From Ruminococcus sp. (lineage in GTDB: Bacteria; Bacillota; Clostridia; Oscillospirales; Ruminococcaceae): a stretch of 32,690 nucleotides of DNA. Both the position numbers and the translations under genes were made by a program. The DNA is taken from NCBI GenBank assembly GCA_031262835.1, contig JAISGY010000057.1:1-32690 (forward strand), written 5' to 3'. Below, one piece after another: positions 7,448-14,967 of this stretch (position 1 is its first letter; every line of letters starts with the position of its first letter). Under the pieces are notes generated by a model, which saw nothing but the letters and a program-made list of their open reading frames with translations, had not been told where the DNA came from and searched no databases.

Positions 7448-9207
7448 AGATTTTCTTCCTTAATGTCGAATTCACCGTACAGGTCTGTGCGGTGTAAAAT
7501 TTGGAGCGACTTTTTAACAAGCTCTGCGTTCTTCGGGTTGTAATATTGTAAGAGTGCTCGCTGCAAAGCCTTTTCCTCAGGGGTTTTCGCGGTATAAACC
7601 GCCTCCATTGTATAGGGGTCGAGCCCGGTGTAAAACACCGCGGTCGAGATTGTTCCGGGGGTGGGGTAAAAATCCTGAACCTGTTCGGGGCGGAGGCGGT
7701 TCGCCTTAAGAAATAACGCCAAGTCGAGCGCGTCCGCAAGGGTGCTTCCGGGGTGGGAGGACATGAGGTAGGGTACAAGATACTGTTCCTTCCCGATTTT
7801 ACCGGTGAGTTTATAGAACTTCTTTTGAAATGCGAGATAACTCTCGATATGCGGCTTCCCCATCTTGTCAAGAACAGCGTTTGAACAGTGTTCGGGAGCG
7901 ACTTTGAGCTGTCCGCTGATGTGGTGAGCGACAAGTTCGCGGAAAAATTCGTCGTTTTTGTCGGCTATAAGATAATCGTAACGAATACCGCTTCTGATAA
8001 AGACTTTCTTAACACTTGGTAGTTGCCGCAAAGTCCTTAAAATATCGAGGTACTCGGAATGGTCAGCGTTAAGATTTCCGCAAATCTCGGGAGCTAAACA
8101 CTTCTTGCCCTTGCAGAGCCCGTGCGTTAATTGAAACTTGCAGGAAGGCTTACGGAAATTAGCGGTCGGACCGCCCACGTCGTGTATGTAACCCTTGAAG
8201 TCCGGGAGTTTTGTCAACAAGACCGCTTCTTTTACAATGCTTTCCTTCGAGCGGGTTGTAATCTTACGCCCCTGATGCAAGGCAATTGAACAGAAGTTAC
8301 AGTTCCCGAAACAGCCCCTGTTGTGGGTGATAGAAAACTTAACCTCTTTTATCGCGTCAACTCCGCCGAGGGCTTCGTAAACAGGGTGGTAGTCGCGCAT
8401 AAAGGGAAGTTCGTAAATCCTGTCAAGCTCTTCTGTAGTAAGCGATAACGCCGGCGGGTTCTGAACAAGCATCTTTGCGGTCTGCCGTTGCAAAATAACC
8501 TTGCCGTAAACTTCGTCCTGCCAGTCGTATTGTAACTTTGTCGCCTTCGCGTATTCGCGCTTGTCGGTCGAAACGGCTTTTAGCGAGGGGCAGTTAACCG
8601 TGCTGCCGAGGGGGGTGTCCTTCGGGTCGCAAAGGTAGCAGGTGCCGCGAATGTCTGTTAAATCCGCCGTCTTTTCACCCTTTGCAAGACGGGTAACAAT
8701 TTCGGCAGTTTGGTGTTCGCCCATGCCATAAACGAGGAGGTCTGCGCCGCTGTCCTCCAAGATTGACGGCATAACGGTATCCGCCCAATAGTCATAGTGG
8801 GCGAACCGACGAAGCGACGCTTCGAGACCGCCTAAAACTATCGGAACGTCGGGGAAAGCTTCTCTTGCAAGCTTGCAATATACAATAGCGGCGCGGTCGG
8901 GGCGTTTGCCCGCGACGTTGCCGGGAGAATAAGGGTCGTCGGAACGGCGTTTCTTCGCGGCGGTATAATGTGCAACCATCGAGTCGATATTCCCGGAGGT
9001 TATCATGTAGGCAAGGCGCGGCTTGCCCATCTTCGCAATATCGGAAAGCCCTTGAGGCTGCGCAACTATCCCAACGCTAAAGCCGAGAGACTCTATAAGT
9101 CTGGAAATTATCGCGTTGCCGAAAGAAGGGTGGTCAACATAGGCATCGCCGGTTATACATATAAAGTCGAAGGGCTTATCGGTCGGTTCTATCGGTAAAA
9201 AAGACAT
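7369..9207 (-). CDS. ygiQ: YgiQ-family radical SAM protein
   Basis: A 612-residue protein of the UPF0313/YgiQ family. The N-terminus (FDFICITGDAYVDHPSFGNAII) is the conserved YgiQ start. The radical SAM cluster-binding motif is Cys299-x3-Cys303-x2-Cys306 (RGCFGNCNFCSI), followed by an Arg/Ser-rich ring typical of the family and LKVAPEHCS. The reaction catalysed by YgiQ is unknown. The start ATG lies one base after the mutS2 stop, and GGAACTG some 12 bases upstream is the only weak ribosome binding site. Its last 26 codons overlap the metallo-hydrolase gene. The tail (KLRKGAKPGRNSHSRS) is basic and probably dispensable. Confidence 0.93.
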   Translation of the reverse strand: MSFLPIEPTDKPFDFICITGDAYVDHPSFGNAIISRLIESLGFSVGIVAQPQGLSDIAKMGKPRLAYMITSGNIDSMVAHYTAAKKRRSDDPYSPGNVAGKRPDRAAIVYCKLAREAFPDVPIVLGGLEASLRRFAHYDYWADTVMPSILEDSGADLLVYGMGEHQTAEIVTRLAKGEKTADLTDIRGTCYLCDPKDTPLGSTVNCPSLKAVSTDKREYAKATKLQYDWQDEVYGKVILQRQTAKMLVQNPPALSLTTEELDRIYELPFMRDYHPVYEALGGVDAIKEVKFSITHNRGCFGNCNFCSIALHQGRKITTRSKESIVKEAVLLTKLPDFKGYIHDVGGPTANFRKPSCKFQLTHGLCKGKKCLAPEICGNLNADHSEYLDILRTLRQLPSVKKVFIRSGIRYDYLIADKNDEFFRELVAHHISGQLKVAPEHCSNAVLDKMGKPHIESYLAFQKKFYKLTGKIGKEQYLVPYLMSSHPGSTLADALDLALFLKANRLRPEQVQDFYPTPGTISTAVFYTGLDPYTMEAVYTAKTPEEKALQRALLQYYNPKNAELVKKSLQILHRTDLYGEFDIKEENLWQGRQDRRGKLRKGAKPGRNSHSRS

Positions 9208-9208
9208 A

Positions 9209-11593
9209 TTATTTCAGTTCCGCTATTGTTACCCCGTCCTCCCCCTCGCCGTACATACCGGGGCGGAAGGATTTAACTTGGGGGTGGTGACGGAGGTGGT
9301 CGCGCACGCCGTTTCTAAGCGTGCCTGTACCGCGCCCGTGGATTATTGTTACGGTATGAAGACCGCAGAGGACGGCTTGGTCTAAGAAGATATCGAGTTC
9401 CATTAACGCTTCGAGAACGGTTAAGCCGTGAATGTCGAGTTCGGTTGAAGCGGTCCTTGCGAAATTCATTATCGGGGAGTGCTTGTTAATTTTGGTCTCC
9501 TTAAGGCGTTGTTTGGCAACCTCGTCTTCGGACAAAAGTTTTAGGTCGGAAATGTTAATCTTCGTCTTAATCATTCCGCTCTGCACCATTACAACGCCGT
9601 TCTTGTCGGGACTGTTCATCAGCACACCATTACCGCCGGTCGAGATAATCTCTACGTTGTCGCCTTGGCGAAGGTCGCGGGGGAGCTTGTAGTCGGACTT
9701 CTTCGCCGTAACCGGGTTAGCGGCGTCATACATTGCGTTTAACGCCTGCCGCTGACGGGATTTGTAGCTGCCCGCAAGTTCGGTGAAGTTATGCTTGTCC
9801 TTCTGCTTCTTAATCTGATTGAGCTCGATAATAAGCCGCTCCGATTCCATGCGACAGCTTTCCACAATCCGCATAGCCGCGACTCGCGCCCGCTCAAGTT
9901 CTTCGTCCTTCTTGCGGTTAATCTCTGCAAGCCTCAATTCCGCCTGCTTTTCCTTCTCCGCGGCGTTGCCCTTTAAGCGGCGGATTTCATCATTTAGGAT
10001 GTCTTGTTCGTGTCGTGCGTCTTCAAGGTGTTTTACCGCCTGTTCAAACCGACGGTTTTCGGTTGAAACAAGGGTTTCGGCGTAGTTAATGACGCTGTCG
10101 GGAACGCCCAAGTTCTTCGATATATAGAAAGCGTTCGACTTCCCGGGTGCGCCGATAATAAGCTTGTAGGTCGGCTTCAAAGTATCCGCGTTGAATTCGC
10201 AGGAGGCGTTTTGAACCCCCGGCGTTTCGACAGCGTACATCTTAAGCTCTTGATAATGGGTGATAACAATCTGCTTCGCCTTAAGCTTTTTAAGGTGTTC
10301 AATTATCGCAACCGCAAGCGCAGCACCCTCAACAGGGTCAGTCCCGGAACCTAATTCGTCAAGAAGCACAAGCGAGCGTTCGTCCGCTTCTTTTATAATC
10401 CCGGCAACATTCGACATATGGGAGGAGAAGGTAGAAAGGCTCTCCTCAATGCTCTGCCTGTCGCCGATGTCAACCAAAATCTTGTCGAAAACCGAAACAA
10501 CCGAACCGTCGGAGGCAGGTATCATAAGCCCGCACATAACCATTGCGGTAAGAAGCCCGGCAGTCTTAAGGAGAACCGTCTTACCGCCCGTGTTCGGACC
10601 GGTAACGATAAGGGTGTCGTAATCGTAGCCGAGGGATATATCGACCGGGACAACCGTCTTCGGGTCGATTAAAGGGTGTCTGGCTTTTTTAAGGTTAAAT
10701 TTCCCGTCGGCTGTAACATCAGGCTTCCCCGCCTTCATCTTTGCGGCAAGGGAAGATTTTGCAAAATACAAATTGAGCTCGGTGCAGGAGATGAAGTCGG
10801 AAAGCATTGTTTCCTTCATATCGGCGCACTGTGCCGAAAGGTCCGCGACTATCCGTTCGATTTCGGCTTGCTCTCGGGCTTCTAAGATGCGGATTTCGTT
10901 GTTAAGTTCCGCAACCGCCGCCGGCTCGATAAAGTACGTCGAACCCGTCGCGGAAGCCGCGTGGACAATCCCGCCGACCTTCGACTTATATTCAGCTTTA
11001 ACCGGAAGCACATACCGCCCGTCCCGCATGGTAACAATTGACTCTTGAAGCGAATCCTTAACCTCCGAATCCTTAACCATCTTATCAAGAACGGCGCGGA
11101 TTTTCAGACCCGCTTCGGTTATAGCCTTTCTTATCATCATCAGCTCATAGCTTGCGTTGTCGGCGACATCTTCGTCTGTGAGGAAGGTGTCCTTAATCCG
11201 CTCTTCGAGGTATTTGTTCGGGGTAAGGCTTATAAAAAGATAGGAAAAGCTGATTTGAAATTCATCCGAAACCTGTGCGTAGTAGTCCGAAAGGGCGCGA
11301 ATCTGCCCGAGCATTTCGGCAATGTCAATAAGCTCCCTGAAAGACAGCGAAGAACCGAAAGCCGCCCTTGAAACCGAGCCGCGAATATCCTTAAAATCGC
11401 GGAAAGAGGGGCTGCCGTACTTTGAGGAAAGGTCGAAGGCTTCGACGGTCTTGCGAAGTTCAAACTGAACCTTGTCTAAGTCCGAACAAGGCTCAAGCTC
11501 CCTCGCCATCGCCTTTGTAAACTCGTTGGAGCAGTTTTCTTCGAGGGAGAAGAGTATTTTATGTAGTTCAAGTGTTTGATAATATTTATTCAT
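9209..11593 (-). CDS. mutS2: MutS2 endonuclease / ribosome-collision ATPase
   Basis: A 794-residue MutS2. It has the core and lever region (1-320), the ATPase with Walker A GPNTGGKT at residues 332-339 and Walker B around LVLLDELGSGTDP, a long coiled coil (about 505-620, rich in E, K, R), and a C-terminal Smr domain from about residue 719 (LDIHGL, then HGRGTGTLRNGV). The mismatch-binding domain of MutS is absent, as expected. MutS2 suppresses recombination and, in Bacillus, splits collided ribosomes. The ATG overlaps the recO stop (ATGA), and AGG lies five bases upstream, so translation is probably coupled. Confidence 0.96.
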   Translation of the reverse strand: MNKYYQTLELHKILFSLEENCSNEFTKAMARELEPCSDLDKVQFELRKTVEAFDLSSKYGSPSFRDFKDIRGSVSRAAFGSSLSFRELIDIAEMLGQIRALSDYYAQVSDEFQISFSYLFISLTPNKYLEERIKDTFLTDEDVADNASYELMMIRKAITEAGLKIRAVLDKMVKDSEVKDSLQESIVTMRDGRYVLPVKAEYKSKVGGIVHAASATGSTYFIEPAAVAELNNEIRILEAREQAEIERIVADLSAQCADMKETMLSDFISCTELNLYFAKSSLAAKMKAGKPDVTADGKFNLKKARHPLIDPKTVVPVDISLGYDYDTLIVTGPNTGGKTVLLKTAGLLTAMVMCGLMIPASDGSVVSVFDKILVDIGDRQSIEESLSTFSSHMSNVAGIIKEADERSLVLLDELGSGTDPVEGAALAVAIIEHLKKLKAKQIVITHYQELKMYAVETPGVQNASCEFNADTLKPTYKLIIGAPGKSNAFYISKNLGVPDSVINYAETLVSTENRRFEQAVKHLEDARHEQDILNDEIRRLKGNAAEKEKQAELRLAEINRKKDEELERARVAAMRIVESCRMESERLIIELNQIKKQKDKHNFTELAGSYKSRQRQALNAMYDAANPVTAKKSDYKLPRDLRQGDNVEIISTGGNGVLMNSPDKNGVVMVQSGMIKTKINISDLKLLSEDEVAKQRLKETKINKHSPIMNFARTASTELDIHGLTVLEALMELDIFLDQAVLCGLHTVTIIHGRGTGTLRNGVRDHLRHHPQVKSFRPGMYGEGEDGVTIAELK

Positions 11594-12315
11594 GATAACC
11601 TGTTATAGTAGGTGAGGGATTTTAAGTGTTTTTCGGTGTGGTAGATTAGGTAATTTTCGGCAATCCGCGCAAGGTCTCTTTCCGCCTCGGGGGAAAGCTT
11701 AAAATCGCAAATCTTCTTAAGCTCGGAAAGACACACAAACCGCAGCGCATGAAGCACAGCAGGGGAGAGGGGATAACCGGTGCCATTTAAATGTTCTTCA
11801 CAATAAAGCTTACCGCTTTTTATTACAAACGTCAGCCCCTCGTCGTACTTGTGACAGACATCGCAGCCGATAAGCCCCGGCATAAACCCAATCTCACAGG
11901 CGTATCGAAGCTCGAACACCGCCTTAATAAGAGCGGTCTCGCGATTCCCCGCGTCAAGGTAGTAAAGGCAGAGCAAAAAGAGATTGAGGGTTTCGCCTGT
12001 TTTTTCTGTCCCGATTCCGCTATGCATAACGACTTCGGCGAAGTAGTTCGCGAGGGCAAGTTTTTTTATATCGAATCTGAGGTTATAAAACTGCCTTTCC
12101 GGTTCGCTTGAATCGAGGATAAGACCGTTTTTGCCGGGGGTTGCGCAGAGGCGAGAGTAACAGAAAATCTCCGTTCCGGCGTTGTTTTTCGACGTAATCT
12201 TCTTTGCCCCGCGAGCGTATACTTCGTGAACCCCGTCATCTGTAAGAACGCGAAGGTAGCGTCCCTTGTCTTCAAGTTCGGTTACACCGATTATAAGCCC
12301 TTTTTTTGTAATCAT
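11590..12315 (-). CDS. recO: DNA repair protein RecO
   Basis: A 241-residue RecO. It has an N-terminal OB fold (residues 1-80, starting KKGLIIGVTELEDKGRYLRVLT) and a helical C-terminal domain with the zinc-site remnants CDVCHK and YCEEH. RecO loads RecA on SSB-coated DNA with RecR. The canonical fourth ligand arrangement is C-x2-C followed by C-x2-H here, which should still bind zinc. The start ATG lies just three bases after the YqzL stop, with no good ribosome binding site, so translation may depend on yqzL. Placement after era-yqzL is the standard Firmicutes order. Confidence 0.93.
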   Translation of the reverse strand: MITKKGLIIGVTELEDKGRYLRVLTDDGVHEVYARGAKKITSKNNAGTEIFCYSRLCATPGKNGLILDSSEPERQFYNLRFDIKKLALANYFAEVVMHSGIGTEKTGETLNLFLLCLYYLDAGNRETALIKAVFELRYACEIGFMPGLIGCDVCHKYDEGLTFVIKSGKLYCEEHLNGTGYPLSPAVLHALRFVCLSELKKICDFKLSPEAERDLARIAENYLIYHTEKHLKSLTYYNRLS

Positions 12316-12318
12316 ATA

Positions 12319-12486
12319 CTATAAACTAAAGGAAGCCCCGTCTGTATTCTGTACTCTGTCCTCTGCCATCTGGTTCTTCATGTCGGTGAAGGTCTTGGAG
12401 TTGATGCCCTTGTACTGAAGGTAGTCGGTAATCTTGCCGCTTGCCTCAAAGGTATTCCATTTCATATCGTTATAATTTTCAGTCAT
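12319..12486 (-). CDS. yqzL: YqzL-family small protein with a repeat-derived tail
   Basis: A 55-residue gene. It has a strong GGAGG ribosome binding site eight bases before the ATG. Residues 9-27 (KWNTFEASGKITDYLQYKG) match the YqzL pattern of W-x2-F, then (T/S)G-x-I, then YL-x-(Y/F)K, and the gene lies between era and recO as yqzL does in Bacillus. Known YqzL proteins are often shorter and have no assigned function. Here the C-terminal part continues as a polar tail; residues about 42-49 (EDRVQNTD) are encoded by the heptad repeat at 12341-12359, which also occurs after tepA. The tail may therefore be an accidental extension caused by repeat insertion. Confidence 0.75.
   Translation of the reverse strand: MTENYNDMKWNTFEASGKITDYLQYKGINSKTFTDMKNQMAEDRVQNTDGASFSL
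12341..12359 (-). repeat. Dispersed ACAGARTA-type heptad repeat inside yqzL
   Basis: On the minus strand this reads ACAGAGTACAGAATACAGA, a 19-base exact match to the array at 17975-17993 on the plus strand. It consists of alternating ACAGAGT and ACAGAAT heptads. It is translated as part of the YqzL tail. Confidence 0.8.
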
Positions 12487-12560
12487 ATCAAATTCCTCCG
12501 ATAGTAGGATTATTTTTAAAATCCCCCTAACGCGTCGGAATATAAGATGTAAAATTAGGA

Positions 12561-13460
12561 TTAATCTTTTAAGATGTTCTCAATTATCTGTTCGCGATTC
12601 CGCCAATCTTCCTTTACCTTAACCCAAAGCTTAAGGTTAACCTTTATACGGAAGAAATTTTCAAGGTCAGCCCTCGCCTCTTCGCCGATTTTTTTAAGGA
12701 GCGCGCCCCGCTTTCCGATAATTATACCCTTGTGTGACTCGCGCTCGCAGTATATTATCGCTTCAATATCAAGAATTTCCTTACCCGACGTTCTTTCCGC
12801 GAATTTCTCAATACCGACGGCAATACCGTGCGGAATTTCATCGTCAAGGTTTATAAGCAGCTTTTCCCTAATCATCTCGGAGGCAAGATAACCTTCCGAG
12901 CGGTCGGTAATCTTCCCGTCAGGGAAAAAGTGGGGAGACTCTTTGGCAAATTTCGCTATTTCAGCCCAAAGCTCATCTATCCCTTCACCATTCCTTGCGG
13001 AAATCGGGATAACATCTGTGAAGTCATAGAGCTTCGAGAGAACATCAATTCTCTCTGCAATCCTGCCCTTGTCCTTAACCGCGTCAATCTTATTAAGGAG
13101 TAAAATTACATTCTCCGTCTCTCCGAACTTCGCGATTAAAGCCTGCTCCGCCTCCGAAGTGCGCCTCGTCATATCCGCAATGAAGAGAATAACATCGGCA
13201 TCTGAACGCGCCTCGCGCACAGCCCTGTTCATCTTCTCGTTAAGCTTATTTTTAGCGTGCGGAATAACACCGGGGGTGTCGATAAAGACGTATTGCGTCT
13301 CATCTTTCGTAACAATTCCCGTAATACGCGTGCGGGTCGTTTGCGGTTTCGGGGTTACTGCTGCGATTTTATCGCCGGTTAGAGTATTTAGAAGTGTCGA
13401 TTTCCCCGCATTCGCAAGCCCCATTATCGCCGTGAATACCGTTTTAGATTGAGTTGCCAA
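12561..13460 (-). CDS. era: GTPase Era
   Basis: A 299-residue Era GTPase, which binds 16S rRNA and helps 30S assembly. G1 is GLANAGKS (14-21) rather than the usual GRPNVGKS. The switch region has TTRTRITGI, G3 is DTPG, G4 is NKID, and G5 is SARNGEGI. The C-terminal KH domain carries GKRGALLKKIGEEAR and ends in LWVKVKEDWRN. The start is TTG at 13460, with AAGGTGA five bases upstream that also contains the ybeY stop. Downstream, 74 bases without a terminator lead to yqzL. Confidence 0.95.
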   Translation of the reverse strand: MATQSKTVFTAIMGLANAGKSTLLNTLTGDKIAAVTPKPQTTRTRITGIVTKDETQYVFIDTPGVIPHAKNKLNEKMNRAVREARSDADVILFIADMTRRTSEAEQALIAKFGETENVILLLNKIDAVKDKGRIAERIDVLSKLYDFTDVIPISARNGEGIDELWAEIAKFAKESPHFFPDGKITDRSEGYLASEMIREKLLINLDDEIPHGIAVGIEKFAERTSGKEILDIEAIIYCERESHKGIIIGKRGALLKKIGEEARADLENFFRIKVNLKLWVKVKEDWRNREQIIENILKD

Positions 13461-13464
13461 AATT

Positions 13465-13932
13465 TCACCTTTTTAAATCCATAATCTGTAATATCGCCTT
13501 TTCCTTCGCCCGCATGATAGCTTCTTCTGCCTTAGAGGTCTCGTGGTCGTAACCTAAGAGATGAAGCATCGAATGGACGGTTAAGAAACCGGCTTCGCGC
13601 TGGAGCGTATGGTTATACTCGAAAGCCTGACGGACGGCGGTTTGAAGCGATAAGACAATATCCCCGAGCATTATATTGCCGGTTTCCGGGTTCTTGTCAT
13701 AAACACCGTCCTCCCCGAGCGGGAAGCTTAAAACATCGGTTGAGCGGTTTACGCCGCGACAGCTTATGTTAAGGAAATGAATATATTCATCATCAACGAT
13801 ATTGACATTAACCTCAAAATTCGGTGAAAGTCCCTCGAACTTTGCGGTCTCCGCTATTGCTTTTCTAATAACAAGCCTAACGCCGCGAGAGAGTTTATAT
13901 TCCCGCTGCCTGTTTCTGATTTGAATCTTCAT
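13465..13932 (-). CDS. ybeY: Endoribonuclease YbeY
   Basis: A 155-residue YbeY, a zinc-dependent single-strand RNase involved in 16S rRNA 3'-end maturation and ribosome quality control. The metal-binding H-x3-H-x5-H motif appears as HSMLHLLGYDH near the C-terminus. N(R)STDVLSFPLGE is the other conserved block. AAGGA lies five bases before the ATG. It is separated from phoH by a single base and from era by four bases, so the three are one operon. Confidence 0.95.
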   Translation of the reverse strand: MKIQIRNRQREYKLSRGVRLVIRKAIAETAKFEGLSPNFEVNVNIVDDEYIHFLNISCRGVNRSTDVLSFPLGEDGVYDKNPETGNIMLGDIVLSLQTAVRQAFEYNHTLQREAGFLTVHSMLHLLGYDHETSKAEEAIMRAKEKAILQIMDLKR

Positions 13933-13933
13933 G

Positions 13934-14893
13934 CTAATCCTTTTTCCTTGCAGAGTCGTAAGCCTTAATTATATCCCCGACGAGCTTATGACGGATAACG
14001 TCCTTGTCGGTAAGCTTTTGTATCGTAATCCCTTCAACCCCGCGAAGAACCCTTATTGCGTCGACAAGCCCGGAGCGTTTCGAGTCCGGCAGGTCAATCT
14101 GCGTAATATCGCCGTTTATAACCATCTTGCTGTTAAAGCCGAGGCGGGTTAAGAACATCTTGAGCTGTTCGCGGGTAGTATTTTGCGCCTCGTCAAGGAT
14201 AATAAAAGCATCATCAAGCGTCCTCCCGCGCATAAACGCAAGCGGCGCAACTTCAATTGTCCCTTTCTCCATAAGCCTTTGGAAGGTTTCCGCCCCGAAC
14301 ATCTCGTAAAGTGCGTCATAGAGCGGACGTAAGTAAGGGTCAACTTTATTCTGCATATCCCCGGGGAGGAACCCAAGTTTCTCTCCCGCTTCAACGGCAG
14401 GTCTTGTAAGTATTATGCGGTTTACTTCGTGGTTTTTATATGCCCTCGCCGCCATAGCGACGGCAAGGTATGTTTTCCCGGTTCCGGCAGGTCCGATGCC
14501 GATTAGAATTGTGTTTTTATCGAGCGATTCGGCGTATCGCCGCTGCCCGATTGTCTTCGGTTTAACCGTCTTCCCCGAGACGGTAACGCAAATCCCATTC
14601 GCACCGATTTCGGTTATCTTTTCGGCTTCCCCGTCAAGGACGAGGGTATAGACGTACGACATAACCTGTTCGTTAATCGTTTCCCCGGCATCAATCATCT
14701 TCATTAACGCTTCAACCGCGAAGACGGCGTTTTTAACGTTGTTCTCTTCGCCGGAGACGCTTATGTCGTTCCCTCTGACAAGGATTACAACATTATATTG
14801 ACGCTGCAAGAGCTCAATGTTTTTATCATACGCCCCGCATATAGTGATAACATCGTCAATATTTAATACATTTATAACTTTCTCAATAAGCAT
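13934..14893 (-). CDS. phoH: PhoH-like P-loop ATPase
   Basis: A 319-residue PhoH-type ATPase. The N-terminal KH-like part (about 1-100) precedes the ATPase with Walker A GPAGTGKT at residues 134-141, ILTRPAVEAGEKLGFLPGD, and Walker B FIILDEAQN. TRLGFNSKMVINGDITQIDLP closes the core. PhoH is widely linked to ybeY and era and probably takes part in RNA metabolism; the phosphate-starvation name comes from E. coli. Only a weak GGGG lies upstream of the ATG. It follows ppk1 by 74 bases. Confidence 0.94.
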   Translation of the reverse strand: MLIEKVINVLNIDDVITICGAYDKNIELLQRQYNVVILVRGNDISVSGEENNVKNAVFAVEALMKMIDAGETINEQVMSYVYTLVLDGEAEKITEIGANGICVTVSGKTVKPKTIGQRRYAESLDKNTILIGIGPAGTGKTYLAVAMAARAYKNHEVNRIILTRPAVEAGEKLGFLPGDMQNKVDPYLRPLYDALYEMFGAETFQRLMEKGTIEVAPLAFMRGRTLDDAFIILDEAQNTTREQLKMFLTRLGFNSKMVINGDITQIDLPDSKRSGLVDAIRVLRGVEGITIQKLTDKDVIRHKLVGDIIKAYDSARKKD

Positions 14894-14917
14894 AATTTAG
14901 TTATTACCCCAAATTGC

Positions 14918-14948
14918 ATTATACTTTCTGCGGCTATTTCTTCTTCAA
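14918..14948 (-). promoter_or_regulatory. Possible promoter upstream of phoH
   Basis: A perfect TATAAT (14918-14923 on the minus strand) lies about 25 bases before the phoH ATG. The best -35 match is TTGAAG (14943-14948), at a too-long spacing of 19 bases. If it works, it would drive the phoH-ybeY-era series; otherwise phoH is read from the ppk1 promoter, since no terminator is visible between them. Confidence 0.3.
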
Positions 14949-14967
14949 ACCGCATAACTCCATGTTT

